NCBI RefSeq assembly: GCF_022811605.1
Contig: NZ_CP094533.1
Coordinates: forward strand, 1,798,001-1,862,000
DNA length: 64,000 nucleotides
DNA from: Agromyces soli
GTDB lineage: Bacteria > Actinomycetota > Actinomycetes > Actinomycetales > Microbacteriaceae
Direction: 5' to 3'
A program made the translations under genes and the position numbers. This document shows, in pieces, positions 36,842 to 45,112 of this stretch; position 1 is the first letter of the stretch; each line of letters starts with the position of its first letter. The notes below the pieces were generated by a model. That model ran no database searches. It had not been told where the DNA came from and saw only the letters and a program-made list of their open reading frames with translations.

Positions 36842-38284
36842 ATGACGACCTCCCGTGCACGCTGGATCGCGCTCGTCGTGCTCTGCATCGGCACGCTCAT
36901 GACGATCCTCGACGAGACGATCGTCAACGTCGCGCTGCCGGTCATGCAGGAGGAGCTCGGGTTCTCGCCGGCCGGGGTGTCCTGGGTGATCAACGCGTAC
37001 CTCATCGCCTACGGCGGGCTGCTCGTCTTCGCGGGACGTCTCGGCGACCTGCTCGGGCACCGCCGGGTGCTCCTCATCGGCGTCGCGATCTTCACGGCCG
37101 CCTCGGTCTCGGCCGGGCTCTCGCCCAGCGCGATCCTGCTCGTCGTCTCGCGCTTCGGGCAGGGCGTCGGCGCGGCGCTGATCACCGCGGTCACGCTGGC
37201 GCTGATCGTGACGATGTTCAGCGAGCCGCGCGAGCAGACGCGGGCCATCGGCTTCTACAGCTTCACCTTCGCCGGCGGCGGCGCGCTCGGGCTGCTGCTG
37301 GGCGGCGTGCTCATGCAGATCGCGAGCTGGCAGTGGCTCTTCTTCATCAATGTGCCCATCGGGCTCGTGAGCCTCATCGTCGGCTGGCGGCTGCTCCCGC
37401 GCGGGCGCGGGCTCGGGCTCGGTCGAGGGCTCGACGTCGCCGGGGCGGCGCTGCTCGTGTCGGCGGTGTCGCTGCTCGTCTACGGCGTCATCACCGCAGA
37501 GCACCTCGGCTGGGGCGGGGCCACGCTGCTCACGCTCGGCGGCGCCGTGATCCTGCTGCTCGGCGTCGTCGTGCGGCAGCGGCGCGCCTCGGTGCCGCTG
37601 CTGCACCTCGGCGTCCTGCGCGATCGCGACGTCGCGGGGGCGAACGTCGTCCAGTTCCTCGTCACCGGCGGGCTCTACGGCTCCTTCTTCATCGCGACCC
37701 TGCTCCTGCAGCAGGTGCTCGGCTACGCCCCGATGCAGATGGCGCTGGCGTTCGTCCCGCTGACGATCGTCACGGCGGTCGCGTCCATCGTGGTCGCGCC
37801 GTTCCTCACGGCACGGTTCCGAGAGCGGATCACCCTCGTCGTGGGCCTGCTCGGCTTCCTCGCGGGCGCGCTGCTCCTCGCTCGCGTGCCCCTCGACGGC
37901 GGCTATCTCGCCGATGTGCTCGCACCGCTGCTGCTGCTCGGCCTCGGCATCGGGATCGTGCTGCCGCCGATCATGGGCCTCGCCATGTCGAAGGCCGGCG
38001 AGGACGAGGTCGGCGCGGTCTCCGGGCTCGCCAACTCGACCGGCATGATCGGCGGGGCGTTCTGGACGGCGGTGGTGGCCTCGCTGATCGGCGCCGTCGC
38101 CGGCGCGCGCGGCGACGCAGCCGGGGAGGAGCGGGAGGCGCTCGCCCAGGGGCTCTCGGCCGGGTCCTTGGCGATCGCGGCGGTGCTCGTCGTTGCGCTC
38201 GCCGTCGCGTTCGTGGTGCTGCGCCGGCGGAGCGATCCGGCGGCTCCGACGGCGTCGATCGCGGACGCGCGGGCCGCAGGCTAG
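36842..38284 (+). CDS. MFS drug:proton antiporter, DHA2 (EmrB/QacA) family
   Basis: 480 residues with about 14 membrane helices. Motif A-like GRLGDLLGHRRVLLIG, the DHA2 N-terminal LDETIVNVALPVMQEELG, and motif C-like GGGALGLLLGGVLM are present. Start ATG 36842 has GAAGGAG upstream. It exports hydrophobic drugs or metabolites in exchange for protons. Control by the divergent MarR is likely. The stop overlaps the convergent TetR stop, sharing CTAG. Confidence 0.92.
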   Translation: MTTSRARWIALVVLCIGTLMTILDETIVNVALPVMQEELGFSPAGVSWVINAYLIAYGGLLVFAGRLGDLLGHRRVLLIGVAIFTAASVSAGLSPSAILLVVSRFGQGVGAALITAVTLALIVTMFSEPREQTRAIGFYSFTFAGGGALGLLLGGVLMQIASWQWLFFINVPIGLVSLIVGWRLLPRGRGLGLGRGLDVAGAALLVSAVSLLVYGVITAEHLGWGGATLLTLGGAVILLLGVVVRQRRASVPLLHLGVLRDRDVAGANVVQFLVTGGLYGSFFIATLLLQQVLGYAPMQMALAFVPLTIVTAVASIVVAPFLTARFRERITLVVGLLGFLAGALLLARVPLDGGYLADVLAPLLLLGLGIGIVLPPIMGLAMSKAGEDEVGAVSGLANSTGMIGGAFWTAVVASLIGAVAGARGDAAGEEREALAQGLSAGSLAIAAVLVVALAVAFVVLRRRSDPAAPTASIADARAAG

Positions 38285-38931
38285 TCGATTCCGCGCAGCA
38301 CGGCGCCCACGGCGAAGTCGAGCTCCGAGCGGGCGTCGCTGACGTCCTGCTCGGCCGCGCCGGCCAGGCGCGGGAACCGCTCGGCGACTGCCTCGCCGAG
38401 CCAGGCGATCGGGGTCGCCTCGGCGACACTGCGCTCGAGCGAGGCGTACTGGCGGATGAGGCTGTCCAGGAGCAGGGCGAGTCGCAGCGGGTCGACCTCC
38501 GCGTCATCCTGGATCGCGCCGACGAGCGCATCGATCCAGGCGTACGCGCGCGGCTGGGTCGGCATGCGAGTGGGGGTGACCTCGGAGAGCCAGGGATGCT
38601 CCGCGTAGCGCGCCGCGAGTGCGGCGACCCAGGCCCGGCAGCGGTCGCGCCACTCGGCGCCGGCGATTCGCGGCGGGTCGCCGATCGCCGCGTCGACCAT
38701 GAGTTCGATCAGCGTGGCCTTGGCGTCGACGTAGCGGTAGATCGCCGTCGTCGTCATGTCGAGGCGCGCCGCGACCCGGCTGAGCGAGACGGCGTCGAGC
38801 CCCGCCTCGTCGGCGAGGGCGACGGCCGCAGCCGCGACCTGGGGGAGGGTCCATCTCGCCTTCGGCCCGCGGACCGGCGCGGGCTCCAGGCCCCAGAGCT
38901 GGCGCAGGGCGCGATCCTCTTGACTGTGCAT
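38281..38931 (-). CDS. TetR-family regulator
   Basis: 216 residues from ATG 38931. The DNA-binding segment is WTLPQVAAAAVALADEAGLDAVSLSRVAARLDMTTTAIYRYVDAKATLIELMVDAA, and the C-terminal domain is the TetR_C_1 (tetracycline-repressor-like) type. A GTG at 38940 lies within the predicted -10 box, so the later ATG is preferred. It is divergent from an SDR gene. Confidence 0.9.
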   Translation of the reverse strand: MHSQEDRALRQLWGLEPAPVRGPKARWTLPQVAAAAVALADEAGLDAVSLSRVAARLDMTTTAIYRYVDAKATLIELMVDAAIGDPPRIAGAEWRDRCRAWVAALAARYAEHPWLSEVTPTRMPTQPRAYAWIDALVGAIQDDAEVDPLRLALLLDSLIRQYASLERSVAEATPIAWLGEAVAERFPRLAGAAEQDVSDARSELDFAVGAVLRGID

Positions 38932-38938
38932 GGCGTTC

Positions 38939-38944
38939 ACTGTA
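38939..38944 (-). promoter_or_regulatory. -10 box of the TetR gene
   Basis: TACAGT on the minus strand, 7 nt before ATG 38931. The word TTCACTGTAA that contains it recurs as TTCACAGTAA at 38968-38977. Confidence 0.5.
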
Positions 38945-38951
38945 ACGTGCT

Positions 38952-38964
38952 CATTCAGTGAATG
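38952..38964. promoter_or_regulatory. Palindrome, likely TetR operator
   Basis: CATTCAGTGAATG is a perfect inverted repeat around a central G, flanked on both sides by TTCAC words, between the divergent TetR and SDR genes. Confidence 0.6.
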
Positions 38965-38987
38965 CCATTCACAGTAAAGGAGTCGAC

Positions 38988-39803
38988 ATGACCACCGTCC
39001 TCATCACCGGGGCCTCCTCGGGCATCGGCGCCCGCGCTGCGGCCCGCTTCGCCGGTCGCGGCCTGACCGTCGTCGGCGCCGCGCGCAGCATCGACGCCAT
39101 CGCCCGGCTCGACGGGGTGATCCCGATCGAACTCGACCTCCGCGACGAGGCCTCCGCCACGCACGCCGTCGCCGAGACGACGCGGATCGCCGGCCCCATC
39201 GACGTCCTCGTCAACTGCGCGGGCTACGGCGAGTTCGGCAGCGTCGAAGAGACCTCGCTCGACCACGCGCGCCAACAGCTCGAGGTGAACGTGCTCGGCG
39301 CGATGGCGCTCGTGCGGGCCGCGCTGCCCGGAATGCGCGAGGCTGGCCGCGGCCGGGTCGTGAACGTCTCCTCGCTCGCGGGCGAGTTCGCCGCGCCGCT
39401 CGGCGGCTGGTACCACGCCTCGAAGTTCGCCCTCGAAGCGCTCTCCGACTCGCTGCGCGGGGAGGTGCGCCAGTTCGGGATCGACGTCACGCTCGTGCAG
39501 CCGAGCTACGTCGCGACCGAGTGGCACGAGACGGCGATGGTGCACCTCGAGCGGGCCTCGGCGCGGGGACCGTACGCCGAGATGGCCGCGACGATGCGGG
39601 CGTACTTCGCGAGCCCCGGCCTCGCCCGCCAGATGTCGACCGTCGACGCGGTGGCGGAGCTCGTCGTGCGGGCGGCGCTCACCCCGAAGCCGAAGACCCG
39701 CTACCGCATCGGGCCCGGCGCGAACCTCGCCGTCGCGCTCGCGACGCTGCTGCCGGACCGCGCGTTCGACGCCATGACCCGCAAGCAGTTCGGCTACGCC
39801 TGA
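38988..39803 (+). CDS. Short-chain dehydrogenase/reductase
   Basis: 271 residues. TGASSGIGARAAARFAGRG (cofactor loop), VNCAGYGEFG, VNVSSLAG (serine), YHASK and LVQPSYVATEWHE are classical SDR features. Start ATG 38988 has AAAGGAG 6 nt upstream. It is regulated with or by the divergent TetR. A small membrane-protein gene follows 42 nt on and may be in the same operon. Confidence 0.92.
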   Translation: MTTVLITGASSGIGARAAARFAGRGLTVVGAARSIDAIARLDGVIPIELDLRDEASATHAVAETTRIAGPIDVLVNCAGYGEFGSVEETSLDHARQQLEVNVLGAMALVRAALPGMREAGRGRVVNVSSLAGEFAAPLGGWYHASKFALEALSDSLRGEVRQFGIDVTLVQPSYVATEWHETAMVHLERASARGPYAEMAATMRAYFASPGLARQMSTVDAVAELVVRAALTPKPKTRYRIGPGANLAVALATLLPDRAFDAMTRKQFGYA

Positions 39804-39845
39804 GGGCGCCGGGCACTCCATCGATCACCACTCGGAAGGACCGCC

Positions 39846-40319
39846 ATGACCATCGCCATCGCCATCACCGCCACTGTCGCCCTGCTCGGCATCGCCGTCA
39901 TCTTCGGCGCCGACGTCGTCGCGGCCGTCGTGCTCCGGCCCACCTACGCGGGGGTCGACGACCGCACGCTCGTGCAGGCGGTGGGCCGCGGCCACCACTT
40001 CGGCGACCGGCGACTCCCCGTCGCCGGCATCCTCGGCGTCGTCTGCACCGCGCTCACCGCGGCGCTCGCCTTCGTCGCCGGGCTGGTGCTGCCGGGTGCC
40101 CTCGCGAGCGCCGCCCTCCTGCTGCTCCTCGTCTGGCTCCTGCTGTTCGCGCGCATCTCGAAGCCGATCAACGCCCGGCTCGCCGCGGCCGCGCTCGCCG
40201 ACGAGGTGCCGGCCGACGCCCGCGCCCTCCAGCAGCGCTGGGAGTCGATCATCGATCTCCGCGCCGTCATCCAGGGGGCCGCGGTCGTGCTGCTCGCGCT
40301 CGTGCTGCTGCTGCTCTGA
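39846..40319 (+). CDS. DUF1772-like four-helix membrane protein
   Basis: 157 residues with four membrane helices. The conserved end of helix 3 (ISKPINARL) and the QQRWESIIDLRAVIQG segment before helix 4 resemble DUF1772 proteins, some of which are anthrone-oxygenase-like. GGAAGGA precedes the ATG. It follows the SDR gene, so a joint role is possible. Confidence 0.65.
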   Translation: MTIAIAITATVALLGIAVIFGADVVAAVVLRPTYAGVDDRTLVQAVGRGHHFGDRRLPVAGILGVVCTALTAALAFVAGLVLPGALASAALLLLLVWLLLFARISKPINARLAAAALADEVPADARALQQRWESIIDLRAVIQGAAVVLLALVLLLL

Positions 40320-40333
40320 GCCCCTGACCTGGA

Positions 40334-40714
40334 TCAGCCCTGCGCCGGCTCCACGTCCTGCACGTCCGCGCCGACGCCGATCGGCTGCCGCGGGTCGACC
40401 GGGATGGGCTCGGGGTCGAGGTGCTCCGGCACGAGCTCGATGCCGCCCGTGCTGTTCGCCGAGCGCATGAGGTCCTCGAGCCACTGGGCGTTGAGCTCGG
40501 GGCGCTCGGGCTCGGTGAAGACGAAGCGGAGCGGGATGGCCGGGTGCAGCCAGAGCGTCTCGCGCCCGCGCGGCTCGTCGTCCGGGTGCCGCCAGGACAG
40601 GGTGAAGCTCTCGTTGCGGCGCAGCTTGGTGGTCAGGATGACCTTCAGGTGCGCGAGCGCGCGATCCTCGATCCCGATCGGGGTCTGCGAATCCCCGTAG
40701 TACAGCGTTCCCAT
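40334..40714 (-). CDS. DUF7882 family protein
   Basis: 126 residues. MGTLYYGDSQTPIGIEDRAL, ILTTKLRRNESFTLSWRHP, TLWLHPAIPLRFVFTEP and LMRSANSTGGIELVPE match a small family restricted to Microbacteriaceae, often labelled ATP-dependent DNA ligase without good reason. No ligase motif is present. Probably leaderless (TACGGT 7 nt upstream). Confidence 0.8.
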   Translation of the reverse strand: MGTLYYGDSQTPIGIEDRALAHLKVILTTKLRRNESFTLSWRHPDDEPRGRETLWLHPAIPLRFVFTEPERPELNAQWLEDLMRSANSTGGIELVPEHLDPEPIPVDPRQPIGVGADVQDVEPAQG

Positions 40715-40721
40715 GACGCCG

Positions 40722-40727
40722 ACCGTA
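40722..40727 (-). promoter_or_regulatory. -10 box of the DUF7882 gene
   Basis: TACGGT on the minus strand, 7 nt before ATG 40714. A T-rich run lies just upstream. Confidence 0.5.
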
Positions 40728-40875
40728 CCGTTTTTCTCCAGTCGTATTGAAGTCGCTCGCTCGCGGCTGCGCGTTCCGTCCTGCTCGGTGCGCATTGCGG
40801 CTCCTGCGCACCCGCGGGAGGGGCTTGACGTGATCCGATCCCGTGCGGGACGGTGCTGGGGAACGGAGGAGCGGG

Positions 40876-41364
40876 ATGCCGGAGCGGAACGGAACGGACG
40901 GGGAGATCGAGCGGCTCGCGCAGGAGGTCGCCGTGGAGGCGGGGCGGCGCGGGCTGCGCATCGGGGCAGCGGAATCGCTGACGAGCGGAGCCATCGCGGT
41001 CGCGCTCGGAAAGGCGGATGACGCGAGCGAGTGGTTCGCAGGATCGATCGTGGCGTACGAGGCATCCGTGAAGTTCGAGCTGCTCGGGGTGACGCCGGGT
41101 CCGGTCGTCACGGCGCGTGCGGCCGAACAGATGGCGACCGGGGCCCGTGAGCGGCTCGGCGCCGATGCCGCCGTCGCGGTGACGGGGGTGGGCGGTCCCG
41201 GTGAGGAGGAGGGGCGGCCGGCGGGCACGGTCTACGTCGCCGCGGCCCTCGGCGACCGGGTGCACGTCGGCGAGCACCACTTCGACGGCGACCCCGCCGA
41301 GGTCGTCGCGGCGACCGTGCGGGCGGCGCTCGCGGCGCTGCTGGAGCGCCTGCGCTCCGCGTGA
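40876..41364 (+). CDS. CinA C-terminal domain protein (NMN amidohydrolase-like)
   Basis: 162 residues holding only the CinA C-terminal domain: RIGAAESLTSGAIAVAL, WFAGSIVAYEASVKFELLGV, AVAVTGVGGPGEEEGRPAGTVYVA. Stand-alone forms (PncC) deamidate nicotinamide mononucleotide. GGAGGAGCGGG precedes ATG 40876. Confidence 0.88.
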   Translation: MPERNGTDGEIERLAQEVAVEAGRRGLRIGAAESLTSGAIAVALGKADDASEWFAGSIVAYEASVKFELLGVTPGPVVTARAAEQMATGARERLGADAAVAVTGVGGPGEEEGRPAGTVYVAAALGDRVHVGEHHFDGDPAEVVAATVRAALAALLERLRSA

Positions 41365-41376
41365 ACGCTCCGGCTC

Positions 41377-41404
41377 TGGACCTCTCAGCTGGATCGCGTA
41401 CACT
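41377..41404 (+). promoter_or_regulatory. Possible promoter of the cold-shock gene
   Basis: -35 TGGACC (41377-41382), a 16-nt spacer and -10 TACACT (41399-41404). If used, the leader before csp would be about 500 nt. Confidence 0.4.
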
Positions 41405-41643
41405 GGGACGCAGTGATTCACCGTGCAGCCCAACCGGTCGTCACGACCGAGTGCCCGTCATCTTCGAGCACCGTCGCGTTCCACGCGTCCCGATTCCATC
41501 TCCGCGCTTGGAGCGCATCCTCAGCTTCCCGCAGCCGCTGACGTCGACGTCACGCCGGCCGCCGTATCGAAACGATCTTCCTCATCTCTCTTCTCTTCAC
41601 CAGTTCGTCCCCTCGCCTGCACTGGCGGCAAGCCGATCACGAC
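41405..41643 (+). other. Gene-free leader region upstream of csp
   Basis: I see no gene here. The stretch is less GC-rich than neighbours, pyrimidine-rich on this strand near 41571-41600, and contains short inverted words such as GACGTCGACGTC (41541-41552). A long untranslated leader would suit a cold-regulated mRNA. Confidence 0.4.
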
Positions 41644-41907
41644 GTGCACAGCGCCACGCGTGACGGCGAGTACGCCGGGCACGTCGTGGCCCTCGGCGAC
41701 GGCTTCCTCGTCTCCGACGCGATCGGACGGGTCGTGGCCCGCTGCGACACGCTCGATGCGGCCTTCCTCGCCCTCGAGGCGGCGACCCCAGCAGGCATCC
41801 ACTCCGCCGGCGATCACCTCGCCCGGCGCACCAAAGCCCCGCGGCGGCGCCGTCGCCGCGGATTCACGGATCACACCCGTGGTCCCAGACAACGAAGGAA
41901 TGACGTC
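41644..41907 (+). other. Coding-like stretch in frame with csp
   Basis: From GTG 41644 the frame is open straight through to the csp stop. The first 50 residues look like real protein ([18 protein letters not shown], then [18 protein letters not shown]) and resemble small Microbacteriaceae proteins with an RDGEYAG motif. Upstream codons ([10 protein letters not shown]) continue the likeness but offer no start codon. From about 41820 the frame becomes an arginine-rich linker ([14 protein letters not shown]). This may be an eroded gene whose start and stop were lost, or an N-terminal extension of the cold-shock protein. Confidence 0.4.
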
Positions 41908-42111
41908 ATGGCCACCGGCATCGTCAAATGGTTCAACACTGAAAAGGGCTTCGGCTTCATCGCTCCCGACGACGGCTCCGCCGACGTGTTCGCGCACTTC
42001 AGCGCGATCACCGGCAACGGCTACCGCGAGCTGACCGAGAACCAGCGCGTCGAGTTCGACGTGGAGCAGGGTCAGAAGGGCCTCCAGGCCACCAACATCC
42101 GGGGCCTGTGA
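41908..42111 (+). CDS. Cold-shock protein (CspA family)
   Basis: 67 residues, a single OB fold binding single-stranded nucleic acid. RNP1 KGFGFI and RNP2 DVFAHF are exact. The start ATG 41908 is supported by GAAGGA 7 nt upstream and the usual [10 protein letters not shown] beginning. It acts as an RNA chaperone. A GC hairpin follows, then a desaturase gene in the same orientation, which suggests a cold-adaptation pair. Confidence 0.97.
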   Translation: MATGIVKWFNTEKGFGFIAPDDGSADVFAHFSAITGNGYRELTENQRVEFDVEQGQKGLQATNIRGL

Positions 42112-42117
42112 GCTCCC

Positions 42118-42146
42118 GGCCGGCCCCGCCCGAGGCGGGGCCGGCC
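42118..42146 (+). terminator. GC hairpin after csp
   Basis: GGCCGGCCCCGCC and its exact complement enclose a 3-nt loop. No T run follows, so termination may be partial. Confidence 0.6.
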
Positions 42147-42201
42147 GCCCACTCCCAGCAGGATCTCGGGAGGTATGCAGGCAGCGGCATGGTTCGCCGC
42201 C

Positions 42202-42207
42202 TAGCGT
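42202..42207 (+). promoter_or_regulatory. Possible -10 box of the desaturase gene
   Basis: TAGCGT, about 74 nt before ATG 42281. No clear -35. Confidence 0.35.
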
Positions 42208-42280
42208 GGGAACAGCGATGGGCACCCGCCTTTGGCTCCACGGCCGAAGACTCGCGGCCCAGCACAGACAGGCAGCCCCC

Positions 42281-43384
42281 ATGCCGACCGTCCCCATCGT
42301 CCAGGAGGCCGTGCTCGGCCCCGTCCGACAGACCTACGCCCGAGCCGGCGACTTCCCGCCGATCACCCGGGCCTACAGCCAGCTCTCCCAGATCGTCCGC
42401 GAGACCGGGCTCCTCCGCCGCACGCCGTGGTTCTACGGCCTCGTCGGCGCGGGCATCGCGCTCGCCGTCGGCGGAGCGGTCGCCGGCTTCATCCTGCTCG
42501 GCGACAGCTGGTACCAGCTGCTCATCGCCGGAGCGCTGGGTGTGCTGTTCACGCAGCTGGCGTTCCTCGCGCACGAGGCGGCGCACCGCCAGATCCTCGC
42601 CTCCGGGCCGGCCAACGACCGACTCGCGAGGGTGCTCGCCGGCCTCGTCGGCATGAGCTACGGCTGGTGGGACAGCAAGCACAGCCGGCACCACGCCAAC
42701 CCCAACCGCGTCGGCAAGGATCCCGACATCGAGGTCGACACGATCTCCTTCCTCGACGAGGATGCCGCGAACGCCCGGGGTCTGCGCCGGCTCCTCACCC
42801 GCAAGCAGGGCTGGTGGTTCTTCCCGCTGCTGACGCTCGAGGGTCTGAACCTGCACTTCCAGAGCCTCCGCTACCTCTTCGCCCGCGGGCCGGTGCCCGG
42901 TCGCTGGACCGAGCTCGGCCTCATCGCGGCGCGCTTCGCCGTGCTCTTCGTGCCGGTGTTCCTCGTGCTGCCGCTCGGCATGGCGTTCGCCTTCGTCGGC
43001 GTGCAGCTCGCCGTCTTCGGCGTCTACATGGGCGCCTCCTTCGCGCCGAACCACAAGGGCATGCCGGTGATCGCGCCCGACGCGAAGCTCGATTTCTTCC
43101 AGAAGCAGGTGCGCACCTCGCGCAACATCCGCGGCGGCTGGTGGGCGACCTGGCTCTACGGCGGCCTCAACTACCAGGTCGAGCACCACCTCTTCCCGAG
43201 CATGTCGCGCCTGCACCTCGCCCAGACCCGGGAGATCGTGCGCGAGTACTGCCAGACGCACGACGTGCCGTACACCGAGACGTCGATCTGGCGCTCCTAC
43301 GCGATCGTGATCGCGTACCTCAACCGCGTCGGGCTCGCCGCGCGCGATCCCTTCGACTGCCCGGTGGCCGCCAGGTACCGCTGA
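42281..43384 (+). CDS. Acyl-lipid / acyl-CoA fatty acid desaturase
   Basis: 367 residues. The three histidine boxes of membrane di-iron desaturases are present: HEAAH near residue 104, HSRHH near 141 and QVEHH near 301, with four membrane helices arranged around them. The HDASH/QIEHH pattern is as in DesA3/linoleoyl-type proteins. It introduces a double bond to keep membranes fluid. Position after csp suggests cold induction. In-frame ATGs lie further upstream (42218), but the family start fits 42281. Confidence 0.92.
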   Translation: MPTVPIVQEAVLGPVRQTYARAGDFPPITRAYSQLSQIVRETGLLRRTPWFYGLVGAGIALAVGGAVAGFILLGDSWYQLLIAGALGVLFTQLAFLAHEAAHRQILASGPANDRLARVLAGLVGMSYGWWDSKHSRHHANPNRVGKDPDIEVDTISFLDEDAANARGLRRLLTRKQGWWFFPLLTLEGLNLHFQSLRYLFARGPVPGRWTELGLIAARFAVLFVPVFLVLPLGMAFAFVGVQLAVFGVYMGASFAPNHKGMPVIAPDAKLDFFQKQVRTSRNIRGGWWATWLYGGLNYQVEHHLFPSMSRLHLAQTREIVREYCQTHDVPYTETSIWRSYAIVIAYLNRVGLAARDPFDCPVAARYR

Positions 43385-43426
43385 ACGGAGCATCCCACGC
43401 CGGGCGGTACGGACCGTCGTCTCCGG

Positions 43427-43432
43427 TACGCT
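43427..43432 (+). promoter_or_regulatory. -10 box of the HAD hydrolase gene
   Basis: TACGCT, 7 nt before ATG 43440. Confidence 0.5.
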
Positions 43433-43439
43433 CGGGAGC

Positions 43440-44123
43440 ATGGCTGCGTTCGCTGAGATCGACGTCGTGCTGCTGGATGTGCTCGGCACCCTGGTGGACG
43501 AACCGGGCGGGATCGAGGCCGCGCTCCGCGCCGCGAGCGGCGAGCGCGAGGTCGGGCCGCTGCGGGCGCGCTGGCAGGAGCTGGTCGGGGGCGAGCAGCA
43601 GCGGATCGCCGAGGGCCATCGCGCGTACGCGAACGGTGACGTGCTCGACGACGAGGCCGCCACGGCGGTCGCGGCGGCGGCCGGCATCACCGATCGCGCC
43701 CTCGTCCGCCGCTTGGCGACGGCCGCGGAGCGGCTCCCCGCCTGGCCGGACTCGGCCGCCGGCATCGACCGGCTGACGCCGCGGGTCCGGGTGCTCGGCC
43801 TCTCGAACGCGAGCGCGCGCACCCTCGGCCGCTTGGGGGCGAACGCCGGCCTCCGCTGGCACGGGGTGCTCTCGGCCGAGACGGTCCGCGCGTACAAGCC
43901 GGACCCCGCGGTCTACCGACTCGCCGTCGAGGCGAGCGGGTGCCGGCCGGACCGCATCCTGATGGTCGCGGCGCACGCCTGGGATCTGCGCGCCGCGCAG
44001 GCGGCCGGCATGCGGACCGCGTACGTGCATCGCCCGGTCGGGGACCCGCCGCGCGATACCGACACCTTCGACGTGCGCGCCGAAGGACTGCTCGAGCTCG
44101 CCGAACGGCTCGCCGCGCGCTGA
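43440..44123 (+). CDS. HAD-superfamily hydrolase, haloacid dehalogenase type II-like
   Basis: 227 residues. Motif I is altered to LLDVLGTLVD, where the usual DxDGT nucleophile motif reads DVLGT with the first Asp kept. Motif II is GLSNAS, motif III is the K in AYKPDPAVY and motif IV is VAAHAWDLRAAQAAGM. The last is typical of L-2-haloacid dehalogenases and phosphatases. Substrate unknown. Confidence 0.87.
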   Translation: MAAFAEIDVVLLDVLGTLVDEPGGIEAALRAASGEREVGPLRARWQELVGGEQQRIAEGHRAYANGDVLDDEAATAVAAAAGITDRALVRRLATAAERLPAWPDSAAGIDRLTPRVRVLGLSNASARTLGRLGANAGLRWHGVLSAETVRAYKPDPAVYRLAVEASGCRPDRILMVAAHAWDLRAAQAAGMRTAYVHRPVGDPPRDTDTFDVRAEGLLELAERLAAR

Positions 44124-44227
44124 GCCGCGCCGCGAGTCCCGCCGTTCGTCGCGCGATCGGCCGACTCGCCCCTTGTGCCCGTGCGCGATGCTCCGCGATA
44201 CTCGGAGCCAATCGCCGGGGGACGGGG

Positions 44228-45112
44228 GTGGCGGTGAACAGCGTCGCGGAGATGCGTCAGGCGGTGTTCTTCGACGGCCCGGAGGGCGGGCGCAAGGCCA
44301 GCCGGTTCTGGCTGCTGCTCGGGCTGTCGGCGGTGATCGCCGCGGCGGGGCTCGTCGGCGATTCCGCGGCCACGGTGATCGGCGCGATGATCGTCGCCCC
44401 GCTGATGACCCCGATCCTCGGTACCGTGCTCGCGACGGTCATCGGCGACCGGCGCAATCTCGTCCGTTCCTGGGCGTTCGTCCTGGGCGGTGCCTCGGCG
44501 GCGATCGCCGTCGGCTATCTCGTGGGCCTGCTCGTGGCGGCGCCGGTCGTCGCCTCGACCGACGGCGAGATCGCGAGCCGGGTGAGCCCTGACCTCATCG
44601 CGATGCTCGCCGCCCTGGCCACCGGAGCGGTCGGCGCCATCGCGCTCGTGCGGCGCGACGTGTCGGACACGCTCCCCGGTGTCGCGATCGCGATCTCGCT
44701 GGTCCCGCCGCTCGCGACCGTCGGGCTGACGCTCGAGTCGGGTGCGCCGGGCGAGGCGCTCGGCGCGCTGCTCCTGTTCGCCACGAACGTGGCGGCCATC
44801 ATCGCGACGGGCGTCATCGTGCTCGCCGGGTACCGGATCGCGGGTGCGGGCCAACTCGTCGAACGGGTGCGGCCGGGGGCGGGCACCGCGGACGGCCCGA
44901 AGCACTCCAACGGGCGGGCGATCGCCGTGACCCTGGTGACGCTGGCGCTCATCGCGGTGCCGCTGACGGCGACCTCCGTGCGCTTCACGCAGCAGGAGCT
45001 CCTGCAGTACGCGGTCCGGCAGGCCGCCGAGCCCTGGGCGGAGGCGAACGACCTCGTCATCGAACGGCTCGACTCGGACGGCGAGCGGGCGAGGCTCCAG
45101 GTCTCCGGTTGA
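44228..45112 (+). CDS. DUF389 membrane protein, apparently cut short by UGA
   Basis: 294 residues to the stop at 45110-45112. Helices carry LIGDSAATVIGAMIVAPLMTPILGT-type sequence (VIGAMIVAPLMTPILG seen), then ISLVPPLATVGLTL and ATNVAAIIATGVIVLAGY, the DUF389 core. GTG 44228 or 44234 is the start (GGGGGACGGGGG upstream). After the stop the same frame continues for 37 codons with the C-terminal tail expected of relatives, so the stop looks premature (see 45113-45226). DUF389 proteins are of unknown function. Confidence 0.82.
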   Translation: MAVNSVAEMRQAVFFDGPEGGRKASRFWLLLGLSAVIAAAGLVGDSAATVIGAMIVAPLMTPILGTVLATVIGDRRNLVRSWAFVLGGASAAIAVGYLVGLLVAAPVVASTDGEIASRVSPDLIAMLAALATGAVGAIALVRRDVSDTLPGVAIAISLVPPLATVGLTLESGAPGEALGALLLFATNVAAIIATGVIVLAGYRIAGAGQLVERVRPGAGTADGPKHSNGRAIAVTLVTLALIAVPLTATSVRFTQQELLQYAVRQAAEPWAEANDLVIERLDSDGERARLQVSG

